From Onthophagus taurus (taxonomy: Eukaryota > Arthropoda > Insecta > Coleoptera > Scarabaeidae), in contig NC_091976.1 in NCBI RefSeq assembly GCF_036711975.1, positions 434,001 through 498,000 on the forward strand: a DNA stretch of 64,000 bases, in the 5' to 3' direction. Each line of letters begins with the position of its first letter. Within the stretch, counting starts at the first letter, position 1. Made by a program: the position numbers and the translations under genes. Positions 31,337 to 40,745 of this stretch are shown piece by piece. The notes beneath the pieces were generated by a model, which ran no database searches, was not told the DNA's origin, and was given only the letters and a program-made list of their open reading frames with translations.

Positions 31337-33127
31337 CTATATTGAGTCTCTCTCTTCCGTGCAAAACGGTAACACACAAACTCTCTTAACTGTCGTAGTA
31401 GTCTCTCCAGCTGCAGTCTTCAACTTCACAGTACGAATCACACCGTCTTGTCCGGGTAATATTTCTATGACTCTACCAAGTTTCCACTGTTGCGGTGCTG
31501 CGCGTTCGTCTTTGATGACCACCATATCATCAATTTTGACGTTGGTGTACTGTTGTTGCCACTTGGTACGTTGTTGCAATGTTTGAATATATTTAGTGCT
31601 CCATCTCTGCCAAAAGTGCTGGTACATTTGCTGCAACCTTCGGTATTGCTTGAGCTTGTTGCTTGGAACCTCTGTAACATTTTCCTGGGGCAACGCATTT
31701 AAAGGCTTTCCGATGAGAAAATGTCCCGGGGTCAAGGCTAATAGGTCATTAGGGTGATTGGAAATAGGCATAAGAGGACGTGAATTCAAAACGGATTCAA
31801 TTTGCACAAAAACAGTATATAGCTCTTCAAAGGTAAGTACAATATCACCAATAACACGTTTAAAATGTTTTTTAGCCGAGCGAACGGCCGCCTCCCATAA
31901 ACCACCATAATGAGGGGATCGCACAGGAATGAAATGCCAGCGTATATGATTTTTTGCACAAAATACTTCAATTTTCTGTGTTTCTGAAGTCAATTTCTTA
32001 AGATGATTATTTGCGCCAACGAAGTTGGTTCCGTTGTCTGTGTAAATGTTTTGACACAATCCGCGTCGTGAAATGAACCTTTTTAAAGCATTCAAAAAGG
32101 CATCAGTACTCAATTCACCAACCACCTCCAGGTGTACCGCCTTTGTAGTAAAGCAAACAAAAATACATAAATAGGCCTTGATAATGGCTCGATTTCTTAA
32201 TTTTCCGTCCTTTATGTTAAACGGTCCAGCGAAATCTATTCCAACGTTATCAAAAGGCTTGCTTTCAAGAGCTCTAACACGCGGTAAGTTAGCCATTTTA
32301 TACATTACATCCTTAGGTTTAGCTCTAAAACAAGTAATACATGTTCGTAAAACTCCCTTTATAGTATTTAAACCATTTACTGGCCAAAATCTTTGTCTTA
32401 TAGTTGCCAGAAGACCCTGAGGTCCAACATGTAAGTTACGCAAGTGTTCATCTCGTATAATCAGGTAAGTTAGTTTATGTCCTTTTGGTAATATAATAGG
32501 GTGTCTGGTATCAAAGGGATAGTCGCTATTGGTCAATCTACCACCAACTCGCAACAGGTCATCAATGAGAAATGGATCCAAACCCAACAAACCACTGTCA
32601 CTAGGTAAGCTTTGTCCAGCCTTTAACCGTTTAATCTCGCTAGAAAAGCTTTCCAACTGAGCAATTCTTATCAGTTTCCAGAGAGCATTTTTAAGCTCGT
32701 CCCCAGAAATTTCACTACAAGGATTCTTAGTTTTGTTCTTAGTTCTGTCGATAAACTTTAAACAATAAGCTGTAACTCTTTGTAACCTATGTAACGATGA
32801 ATATTTTGAAAATAAATCAAGTTTTTGAACGTTTATAAATACCATTTTATTTTTCCTAGCTTCTGGTACCTCACTTATGCCTTTTATTTCCTTGCTCGGC
32901 CAATTCTCTTCTGTTTGTGATAACCACTGAGGGCCAGTCCACCAAATATCTGCATTTACAAGTGTTGAAGCATCCATTCCCCTGGATGCCAGATCTGCTG
33001 GATTGTCCATAGATGGAATGTGCCTCCATTGATTTTGTTCGGTTAATTCTTGAATTTGTGCAACTCGATTTGATACAAATACTTGCCATCTGCATGGCTC
33101 CGAGTTGATCCAGTTTAATGTTATCAT
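31337..33127 (-). CDS. BEL-3 pol C-terminal part: RNase H end, integrase, DUF5641
   Basis: This open stretch of 596 codons continues in the same frame as the upstream piece, separated only by a stop codon. The integrase zinc region reads DEHLRNLHVGP to CITCFRAKP. The catalytic core shows VGIDFAGPF, YTDNGTNFVGA and PHYGGLWEAAV, so all three acidic residues are present. The C-terminal DUF5641-like region (YQHFWQRWSTKYIQTLQQR) ends near the 3' LTR. Together with the rest, this element is the best preserved of the three BELs. Confidence 0.9.
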   Translation of the reverse strand: MITLNWINSEPCRWQVFVSNRVAQIQELTEQNQWRHIPSMDNPADLASRGMDASTLVNADIWWTGPQWLSQTEENWPSKEIKGISEVPEARKNKMVFINVQKLDLFSKYSSLHRLQRVTAYCLKFIDRTKNKTKNPCSEISGDELKNALWKLIRIAQLESFSSEIKRLKAGQSLPSDSGLLGLDPFLIDDLLRVGGRLTNSDYPFDTRHPIILPKGHKLTYLIIRDEHLRNLHVGPQGLLATIRQRFWPVNGLNTIKGVLRTCITCFRAKPKDVMYKMANLPRVRALESKPFDNVGIDFAGPFNIKDGKLRNRAIIKAYLCIFVCFTTKAVHLEVVGELSTDAFLNALKRFISRRGLCQNIYTDNGTNFVGANNHLKKLTSETQKIEVFCAKNHIRWHFIPVRSPHYGGLWEAAVRSAKKHFKRVIGDIVLTFEELYTVFVQIESVLNSRPLMPISNHPNDLLALTPGHFLIGKPLNALPQENVTEVPSNKLKQYRRLQQMYQHFWQRWSTKYIQTLQQRTKWQQQYTNVKIDDMVVIKDERAAPQQWKLGRVIEILPGQDGVIRTVKLKTAAGETTTTVKRVCVLPFCTEERDSI

Positions 33128-33136
33128 TAAATCGCA

Positions 33137-34495
33137 TCAAAGAATGATAGACGTAGGAACATTATTTAATGCTCTAAGTGTATTCGTCAATAAGTTCGCT
33201 AATAAAAGTGCTCCGCAAAGCTCTAATCTCGGTACTGTTAGCCCCTTTAAAGGTGCCACTCTTGTTTTGGAAGTTAACAATGATGTTCTTACTTTATTTC
33301 CCTTTCTTGTCCTTATGTAAATACAAGCCCCATATGCAGTCTGAGAAGCATCGCAAAAACCGTGTATTTGAAAATCATCAAAGTTATTTAAAAATGCATG
33401 ACGGTGAATTTTGATCGTATTCAATGCTGAAAAACCATTACATAGCTTTATCCAAGTGCTATGCAGCTCTTCAGGAATCGATTCATCCCAATGGGTCTGT
33501 AATTGCCACAGTTTCTGTAGGACTAACTTCGCTCTAACAGTAGTAGGTGCTATTAATCCCAATGGATCAAAAATCTGTGATATGGTAGATAGTATAGTTC
33601 GTTTCGTTACACCGCTTGTTGGAGGAATGAATTTAACTCTGTAATGTAAAGTATCCGTAGCTGAATTCCAAACCAATCCAAGAGTTTTAGTTTCGATGTC
33701 CTTTGTTAAACAATGATCCGTTCCTTCCTTATTTTGGTCGAATTCATCTATATTCGATTGCCATTTTCTCAACTCAAAACCATAATGTTGTAATGCCTCT
33801 GTTAGTTGTCGTTTTATTTCAAAAGCTTGACTGATAGTATTCGTGCCAGTCAGCAAATCATCTACATAAAAATCCCTCAAAATAATACTGCTAATCCGAG
33901 GTAAATCCTGTTTGATGTCGTGCGCAATTTGTTGTAAACTTCTAATTGCCAAAAATGCAGCTGACGCCGTTCCATAAGTAACCGTGTTAAGTCTATAATG
34001 ATGCAGAGGTTGTCTAATATCTGATCTCCATAAAATTCTTTGTAAATCCGTGCACTCATTACTAACGAAAACCTGGCGATACATTTTGGCAATATCAGCG
34101 GTTATGACATAATTATGCTCTCTAAAACGATATAAAATCAATACCAGTTCTTGTTGTATTGTCGGCCCAACCATTAGAATGTCATTTAATGACAGACCTG
34201 AAGTAGTTTTTGCAGATCCATCAAAAACCACTCTCAACTTTGTAGTAGTACTAGAGTCTTTCAACACAGCATGGTGTGGTAGGTAATAAGTATTTTCTTG
34301 CCAAACATTGTTCATGTTTTCTTGGATTCTGCTCATATGTCCCAGACTTTCATATTCCGCCATGAAGTTCCTGTATGATTCATAAGTAGCTACGTCATTG
34401 ACTAACCTTTTTTCTAGTTTTAAGAATCGTTCGGTTGCCATCTGAAGTGACTCACCCAATTTTATGCTTTTCATACGCATTGGAAGCTGTACCAC
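33137..34495 (-). CDS. BEL-3 pol: reverse transcriptase and RNase H start
   Basis: It contains LPHHAVLKDSSTTTKLRVVF, ITADIAKMYRQVF and the catalytic FYVDDLLTGTN. The linker is TISQIFDPLGLI and the start of RNase H is IHGFCDASQTAYGACIYIR. It ends at a TGA at 33137-33139 where relatives have a codon just before the C/TDS-type box, and the downstream frame is in register, so this looks like a nonsense substitution. The first Met at 34495 is not a biological start. The frame continues upstream to the break near 34600. Confidence 0.88.
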   Translation of the reverse strand: MVQLPMRMKSIKLGESLQMATERFLKLEKRLVNDVATYESYRNFMAEYESLGHMSRIQENMNNVWQENTYYLPHHAVLKDSSTTTKLRVVFDGSAKTTSGLSLNDILMVGPTIQQELVLILYRFREHNYVITADIAKMYRQVFVSNECTDLQRILWRSDIRQPLHHYRLNTVTYGTASAAFLAIRSLQQIAHDIKQDLPRISSIILRDFYVDDLLTGTNTISQAFEIKRQLTEALQHYGFELRKWQSNIDEFDQNKEGTDHCLTKDIETKTLGLVWNSATDTLHYRVKFIPPTSGVTKRTILSTISQIFDPLGLIAPTTVRAKLVLQKLWQLQTHWDESIPEELHSTWIKLCNGFSALNTIKIHRHAFLNNFDDFQIHGFCDASQTAYGACIYIRTRKGNKVRTSLLTSKTRVAPLKGLTVPRLELCGALLLANLLTNTLRALNNVPTSIIL

Positions 34496-34597
34496 AAAAT
34501 GTCCCGTGTTGTTTTTTACTGTTGTCTTTGCATATAGTTCCTCGCATTTGGCCTCTTCTTTGGAATAAGGCTTTGGGATTGAAAAGTCTTCTATTCT

Positions 34598-36445
34598 TCA
34601 AAAGTTCTCCAATTGTTTTCCGATTTTGTCAATAGTAAGACTGCAATGGATTTTTGGGTTGTGTATGTTTAAATTGCATATCGCTACCGGTCCTGATACA
34701 ATCCATCCCAACACGCTCTTCTGTAATGTAGGTAATCCACTGCCAAGTTTGATCTGTCCAATGGAAACTAACTGTGCGAAAATTCCTGCTCCCAATAGAA
34801 GATCGATCTGACTAGGTTCGCAGAAATTAGGATCAGCCAATTTTACCTGTGCTGGTATTTGCATCTCCTTCTGTTTTACTCTAAAATTTGGAAATTCGTC
34901 AGAAATCTGCTCAATAGTCAAAAATGATAAATTTGCGTGGAAATTGTTATAAATCGATTTAATCTGTGTACTCACGCCTTCGGTAATACGTGTAGCTGTT
35001 TGGTTAATTCCTGTTACTGGCAAATCTACCTTGTATGTGTGCAGTTTCAACCTTTGGGTTAAATCATTTGTAATAAAGTTGGATTGAGAACCAGAATCCA
35101 ATAAAGCTCGTGCTCTTTGCCATTTACCTTCTCCATTCTTTACTTCAACTATCGCTGTTGACAAAAAAACATTCTGCTCGTTGGTGGCGTTCAAAGCTTG
35201 TACGGTTGGTTGTTCATCGTTTTCTTTGGTGTTCTCTGGTGTTATATTTGTCGCTGTTGGAATTGGTTTTGCTACATGCAACAATGTATTATGCCTTTCC
35301 GCACATTTTTTGCACGTGGACAACGACTTACATTTACTCGCAAAATGGCCACCCTTCAAACAATTGATACAAAGTTTCAATCGTTTTGCCTCGTTATACT
35401 TTGTTTTTACATCTAAATCTTTAAATTTACCGCAATTGTAGATCATGTGATTTCCCTTGCATAGGTAGCATTCCGCTTTGTCGACGGTCAAATGTGCCGA
35501 TACTTTTCCAATCTTTGGTTTGCCTCTTTCGATCGTTTCGAAAACATTGCATCGGTTTGTTAAAAAATCAATCATACTTTGTGCATCTGGTATTTGTTTT
35601 CTTTTGTACGTTTCAACAACGTGTTCTTCCCATTTAAATCGCGTTGTTTCATCTAATTTTCTGGCTAAGATATGAATTAAAAGCGTACCCCATTGCTTGA
35701 CGGGTTCACCTAATGCCTTTAATGCGCGCGTGTGCCTGTTGTAATCGTCAAGTAAACGACGTAAATGCATATGAGATTCTTTTGTAATCGCTGGTAATTC
35801 GAACAACGCCGATACGTGAGTTTTTATTATTTTTTCTTTGTTCTCGAATCTTTCTTTTAACAAATCACGTGCAATCTTGTAATTATCTCGCGTTATCTCT
35901 AATGAAGCGATTGTTTTCGCCGCATCACCCTTTAAACAGCTGATCAAATAATAAAATTTGTTTATATCATCCATATACGGATCATTATGTACCAAAGCAC
36001 AAAAAGTTTCATCGAAATGTACCCAATCCACGTAATCACCATAAAACTTTGGAAGATCTAACGTCGGTAATTTAACATTTTTTTGTTGAATTGAATCGCT
36101 TTGTCTCGGAAGCGCGTAAACATCTATTGTATCACTTGCCGCTGCCGACGTAGTCGGTGTCCGTATTATGTGTTTTTCCACGAATTCAGTCGCCTTAGAT
36201 AGGATCGCAAAATACTTATTTTCAAAATTATCGCGTTCATTGCCTGTTAGCTCGTTTTCGTCGATTAATTCTAATTCTGATTGTATCTCGTTAAACTCTG
36301 CTAAAGCGTCCTTGACGTGTTCTAACCGAATTCTTGCCTCGTTTGCATTTTCCGGTAACGCTTTTTCAATATACGTTTCAAATCTAGTAATTCTTGCTTT
36401 TATTTGACCTCTATTTACTGTTAAAACTTTCTTTCGTTCTGCCAT
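34598..36445 (-). CDS. BEL-3 Gag, zinc knuckles and aspartic protease
   Basis: I chose the Met at 36445 (MAERKKVLTVNRGQI) because the earlier in-frame Met at 36586 lies in the LTR. A coiled-coil-prone region is followed by a DUF1759 capsid-like core (LPKFYGDYVDWVHFDETF). Then come knuckles CYLCKGNHMIYNC, CINCLKGGHFASKC and CKKCAERHNTLLH, and a protease signature RARALLDSGSQSNFIT. It ends with LGWIVSGPVA and a premature stop at 34598, caused by a frame break before the reverse transcriptase. Confidence 0.9.
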   Translation of the reverse strand: MAERKKVLTVNRGQIKARITRFETYIEKALPENANEARIRLEHVKDALAEFNEIQSELELIDENELTGNERDNFENKYFAILSKATEFVEKHIIRTPTTSAAASDTIDVYALPRQSDSIQQKNVKLPTLDLPKFYGDYVDWVHFDETFCALVHNDPYMDDINKFYYLISCLKGDAAKTIASLEITRDNYKIARDLLKERFENKEKIIKTHVSALFELPAITKESHMHLRRLLDDYNRHTRALKALGEPVKQWGTLLIHILARKLDETTRFKWEEHVVETYKRKQIPDAQSMIDFLTNRCNVFETIERGKPKIGKVSAHLTVDKAECYLCKGNHMIYNCGKFKDLDVKTKYNEAKRLKLCINCLKGGHFASKCKSLSTCKKCAERHNTLLHVAKPIPTATNITPENTKENDEQPTVQALNATNEQNVFLSTAIVEVKNGEGKWQRARALLDSGSQSNFITNDLTQRLKLHTYKVDLPVTGINQTATRITEGVSTQIKSIYNNFHANLSFLTIEQISDEFPNFRVKQKEMQIPAQVKLADPNFCEPSQIDLLLGAGIFAQLVSIGQIKLGSGLPTLQKSVLGWIVSGPVAICNLNIHNPKIHCSLTIDKIGKQLENF

Positions 36446-36549
36446 TGTTGAATGAAAATGTAGGAAGGTAAGAAAAGGAACGGGACTTACGTACGTCACT
36501 GCGTTGCTCTTCCCATGGACGCCCAAAATTTCCAAATTTTCTGTAACTA

Positions 36550-36793
36550 TGCGGTTCGAAGGACCATATGTTGGGGGGTTGAACAATGAGATTCACGAAT
36601 CCCCCATAATTTCTTACGTTGGGGTTTTTAATAATTATTTTCTGTTACTCTCAATAAAACACGTGTCGTTTCTATTGGAATCGTTGGAAGAATGATGTCT
36701 CTCTTTATTTCGATCTCTCTCTTACAAAATAAGTCATTCGGAAGTAGCGCCATCTCGCGTTCACGGCACAAGCTTACAACTAATAATCAAACA
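36550..36793 (-). repeat. BEL-3 5' LTR and primer-binding site
   Basis: The LTR is 36569-36793. On the minus strand TGGTCCTTCGAACCGCATAG follows within a few bases and is the likely tRNA primer-binding site. The 3' flank aacgttttatac resumes copy C. Confidence 0.93.
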
Positions 36794-37186
36794 AACGTTT
36801 TATACATTCGTGTGCAGATAACACAGTTTTAAAATATTTAAAAAAATTTATAAAAATCAATTTGCAATCAATAAAATCAATATTGACGTTTTGAATTTCG
36901 GTTGATTTTTTCCTGTCAAAAACCCCACATGCAACTCATATCGTCACACAGGGACGTTTTATTCGTTACAAAAAATATTGTACAATAAAAATCCTTTCCG
37001 CATGAGGAAAGGATTTTTCCAGCATTCGCACTGTTCAACTGTCGGACACGCCACAATTTTAACGGCTCATCTGTCATTAGCGAGTCACTGCGTTCGTCGC
37101 TAAACAACAGACCACGCCATAAAAACACTGCTTCTCTTCCATATAAAACAATATAAAATAAAAAACAAAATAAAATTGATGAAATT

Positions 37187-37843
37187 GTGTTGACATCAAA
37201 GTCTAGCACCCAACCCTCTAACCCTTTGGACGTAATTAGTGCTGAATTCAACAAATTTAAGTTGTTAGTACAAAATCATATACAAAGTATGCGGAAAATG
37301 GTTGAGAATAATGCGAAAGAGATTGACAATTTAGAAAACTATTCACGAAGAAATTGTCTTGTGTTCCATGGAATCGAAGAGGGCGAGGAAATAGAGAAAA
37401 CGGATGAGTTAGAAAGGAAGGTTTTGGATGTTATGGCTTCTCTAAACGTTGCTGATTTTTCCCCAAGTATCGACATGATAGATAGATGCCATCGTTTGGG
37501 AAAGCGGGTTAAAGTTGGGAACACCAATCGAGCAGTGATAGTAACATTTACGTCGTATAGACATAGGCAGGTTATTTGGTCCAATAAGAAGAATTTAAAA
37601 AATTCAAAGAAATTGATAACAGAATCCTTGTCCAGTAAAAGATTGGAGGGTTTCAAGAATGTCAGGGAGTGTTTTGGAAATAATAACGTTTGGACGTCTG
37701 ACGGCCGAATTATTGTAAAAAATGGAAAAAGTCTTTATACCATCCTATTCCACAGCGATTTTGAGGAGTTCAAGAACAAGATAGGGGTTCCAACTGTGGT
37801 GGAGGAAAAAAAATATTTACGACCACAAAAGCATAAAAAGTAA
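37187..37843 (+). CDS. LINE-B ORF1 protein, copy C
   Basis: This is the same ORF1 protein as at 4896, here with its own stop (RPQKHKK end). The central LENYSRRNCLVFHGIEEG leads into the RRM-like region with IDRCHRLGK and AVIVTFTSYRHRQ, then the C-terminal NNVWTSDGRI. ORF1 proteins of LINEs bind element RNA. No ATG begins the frame, so the real N-terminus lies elsewhere or is lost. One extra A near 37810 relative to copy A changes the last residues. About 310 bases separate it from ORF2. Confidence 0.8.
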   Translation: MLTSKSSTQPSNPLDVISAEFNKFKLLVQNHIQSMRKMVENNAKEIDNLENYSRRNCLVFHGIEEGEEIEKTDELERKVLDVMASLNVADFSPSIDMIDRCHRLGKRVKVGNTNRAVIVTFTSYRHRQVIWSNKKNLKNSKKLITESLSSKRLEGFKNVRECFGNNNVWTSDGRIIVKNGKSLYTILFHSDFEEFKNKIGVPTVVEEKKYLRPQKHKK

Positions 37844-38159
37844 TAGCTAAGTATTTATTATTGTGTTGTTATAATGGACTGAGTTTTGTTTAGTATGGTT
37901 ATTCGAGTAGTTTCTTTTTCTTTTTGCGCTGTTTTTTGTGCGATAAATTTGTATTTGAATAGCAATCTTTATTTATAAGTGCAACTGCTGCTAATATTTC
38001 TCCTCATTAAGTGAATTCACTTGCCTTTTGATTTAATTTTCTCCCAGTTTTATTCTTTTTATCTTTTACTGCTTAAAATTAATATAAACTAGTCATTCCA
38101 TAACGGTTTCGTAAATCTGCTGTTTTTCCTTAAATGTTTATGCTCATTTTTAAGTGTTA

Positions 38160-38828
38160 ATGAAAATAGGTCATTTGAATACACGATCGCTTCCAGCTCA
38201 CTTTGCTGCCGTTAAAAATATTATACAAACAGAATCGTACGATATTTTCGCCATGTTGGAGACATGGATATTCATAACTACCGTCATTTGTTTGTTGGTC
38301 GCTCAGCCTCTGATCCTCCTGATCGGGGGTTCGGTGTTGGTATTTATCTAAAGTCTATTTACAATTTGAATGTTATTTTTAGCGAAGTTTTTCCTTTCAT
38401 AGAACATTTGTGGATTGAGGTGAGTAGAGGCGAATTTTTTCTGACGGTTGGTGTTGTATATAGACCAAATGTTGATTTTTCTCAATTTTTAACTAGTTTT
38501 GAGGATGCCCTATCGCGTCTGGTTCTACGATCCGAGGGATTGGTGTGCTTGGGTGATTTCAATATTAATGCTTTTGGTATGACGGGAGCTTACAGTAGTC
38601 GTTTACTACCGGCTATTGAGTCATACAATCTGACTCAAATTATTTCATCAGCAACTCGAGTTACAGATACGTCAGCTACACTCATTAATTTGATTGATTG
38701 TCGATGTAGATGCACCCGTAAGCGATTCGGGGGTTATTCCGGTGCATGATATAGCTGACCATTCCTTAGTTTACGTGAACTTAAATTTATCAGGTGTGAA
38801 GGCATTGCCTAAAATATTACACTACAGG
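38160..38828 (+). pseudogene. LINE-B ORF2 endonuclease domain, copy C (truncated)
   Basis: The ATG at 38160 starts MKIGHLNTRSLPAHF. The same frameshifts as in copy A separate it from VGVVYRPN, LGDFN and IADHSLVYVNL. The rest of ORF2, including the whole reverse transcriptase, is missing and replaced by Gypsy sequence. Confidence 0.82.
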
Positions 38829-39775
38829 TATTTTAATTACGTTTGGAATAAACTCACGTTCTTCTACGTAAGCGATACCGTCCAGCTGATTTACGGGTAT
38901 CCGTATGGGTTTTGATTCAAGGGCATTTAAAACTACTCTGTTGTCTCTAAAATGGATTGGAATTTGGGTATTTTCAGTAATTAATTTTCTTCTGCGAATA
39001 TCTAAAACTGCGTTTAATTTTTGTAATAAATCTATTCCTATAAGACCATCGAAGTTCTTACTAAAATCGAATTTATAGAAAACGTGTTTGATTGGTGTTT
39101 TAAATATGTCCGGAATTTCTACGTAGATAGCGTCATCGTGACACGATGTTCCACGCGCTGTCTTTACTTTAAAAGGCATTTTTATCGCAAAATCTTTGAA
39201 ATTTTTATATATTAATGAATTTATTAAAGTTTTAGTGGAACCTGTGTCGATCAAAAATTTAAGTCCGCTAAATTGTATATATGGAAGAGTACTGCTAATA
39301 TTGTTTAACTCAATCGTTTCGGGCTTATTTTTCGTTATGGGTTTCGATGGAAGAGGCCTATTGCATGAAAATTTACTTCATCTTCGTCATCATTTGTCTG
39401 TTCGTTATTTTCATTGTTTTCGTTAGTCGAATCGGCTTCTTCATAGTAGTCGGGTTGATTGTAATAATAACCTTCGTAACTTGTATCTGCTGATTCATCG
39501 CTGATCTGTTCCTCTGGATAAGTTTCTTGATAGTATAACTTGTTAGGTCTTTTATGCACGTTTACAATGCTAGATTCTGCTCGTCTTTTCATTGCAGAAG
39601 TATCCACATCCATTGGTGTCGGTTTCGGTAACGCTTGTGCTCTATTACCGAAAGTATTGTTAAATTGTTGTGGCCTTCCGAACTGTTGTTGTGGACTTCC
39701 CGCCGCATTCCAGTTTCCAAACGAATTTCCAGTTGGGTTTACATTGGGTGGATTAAAGAATGATCTCGGAGCAGA
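38829..39775 (-). pseudogene. Ty3/Gypsy retrotransposon fragment: Gag C-terminus and protease
   Basis: The protease piece (39254 down to 38829) shows the retropepsin active site LIDTGSTKTLIN and a later FDGLIGIDLLQKL motif. The Gag piece (39613-39335, open further upstream) starts near PTPMDVDTSAMKRR and is followed by an acidic, Asn/Glu/Tyr-rich tail. Upstream, a Gln/Asn/Gly-rich stretch extends to about 39775. Gag and protease are in different frames, as in many Gypsy elements that use frameshifting. A short overlap would fit that, but decay is equally possible. No LTR is seen. Confidence 0.75.
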
Positions 39776-40740
39776 TTATGGTAATATCCAAGGTACATGA
39801 ATATAAGGTATGCTCATATGGTGAACGAATTTTAGCACGTAATGCGCATTGGCCAGCGTACGTCATCACCGTGCGTCACAGCTTAGCAGCCACTTGTAAG
39901 CGAGGGTTTGTTTACAAAATTACAAACATTGGGTTATTTCGTTTAAGTGTCGTTAGATTTTTATAATGTATATTGACGTTAGAAAAGGTGTTAAATAGTT
40001 TAGTTTTTTTATTTTATAGTATTATTAATTATTAGTTAGATTTCTATGGTGGATATAGACGATAGAAAAGGTATTAAATAGTTTAGGTTTTCTTATTATA
40101 TAGTATTAATAGTGTTTTGTTGATTACCAGGTAAATATATGTATAAACATTTGATAAATCCTAATAAAATATATGTCTTCTAGCTGTTAATAAAGTAGCC
40201 CCAAATTGTTTTAGTAAAAAGAAAAAATAAAATGAAGAAATTTTTAAGATAATATAATAGATAATAACCTGGTTTTATTTTCCCTTTTTACCTATAGAAT
40301 AGTTATTTATGATATAAGTGTTAAAATTAAAATTTTATTTTGTGTGTGGAAATTTTGTCTTCTTTGAATGTTTTTAATTTATTTTTGAGTGATGTAACAT
40401 AATTCAGTAATGTATATTGAGTTGCTTACATCTCATCAACGTTTTAGAAATCGCGCCAGCAAGTGGCTCCAGCGCGTCATTACTTTCTGCGCACAAGCAT
40501 ACCTTATATTTAGGCCTTCTGCACACGAAGCTGCTCGTCATAGACGCGTATTAGATGCGATTGTAGGAAAGCGTACGCTTCAGTGCATCTCACGTATTTT
40601 TAAATGAAAACCTGCAAATAACGACGCGGCTTGGCGATTTCGTCTAATAAGACACTTAAAAGCGTCATGCAGCGACGCTTCTTATACGCCTAAAGATCCG
40701 CAAACAAACCGATCTTAAAACGTATTTTATTCAGTACTTG
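39776..40740. other. Non-coding, AT-rich; probable Harbinger 5' end
   Basis: Two imperfect direct repeats about 87 bases apart (tagaaaaggtgttaaatagt near 39976, tagaaaaggtattaaatag near 40062) occur. A short inverted repeat (aatataaggtatgct near 39798 and its complement near 40499) occurs as well. GC-richer sequence at 40440-40720, with repeated gcgtc/gacgc motifs, may be the Harbinger terminal region. I could not define its terminal repeats. Confidence 0.35.
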
Positions 40741-40745
40741 CCAAT

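Larger units (their letters stand above)
31040..36793 (-). mobile_element. BEL/Pao LTR retrotransposon BEL-3, complete with target duplication
   Basis: It is 5754 bases with 225-base LTRs, starting TG and ending CA, flanked on both sides by AACGT. Copy A (4503-4511) and the fragment at 23754 show the uninterrupted target aagaacgttttatac, a clean natural empty site. The two LTRs differ at one base by eye (acgatgggg versus acgttgggg). Coding capacity is nearly whole, interrupted by one frame break near 34600 and one in-frame stop at 33137-33139. It inserted after the segmental duplication. Confidence 0.96.
36794..38828 (+). repeat. Segmental duplication copy C, right part (LINE-B)
   Basis: This continues the unit after BEL-3 and holds the non-coding block, LINE-B ORF1 and the LINE-B endonuclease. 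The end is sharp: after cactacagg the copy A sequence (gattttaatgg) is replaced by Gypsy-derived sequence (tattttaattacg). Confidence 0.88.

Noticed and set aside
36446-36586. Earlier Met start for BEL-3 Gag
   Set aside because: It falls in the LTR/primer-binding region. The Met at 36445 follows the leader and matches Gag starts of the related elements.
40410-40607. 65-residue open frame before the Harbinger transposase
   Set aside because: It has no domain and lies in a stretch rich in gcgtc/gacgc motifs that looks like a transposon terminal region.
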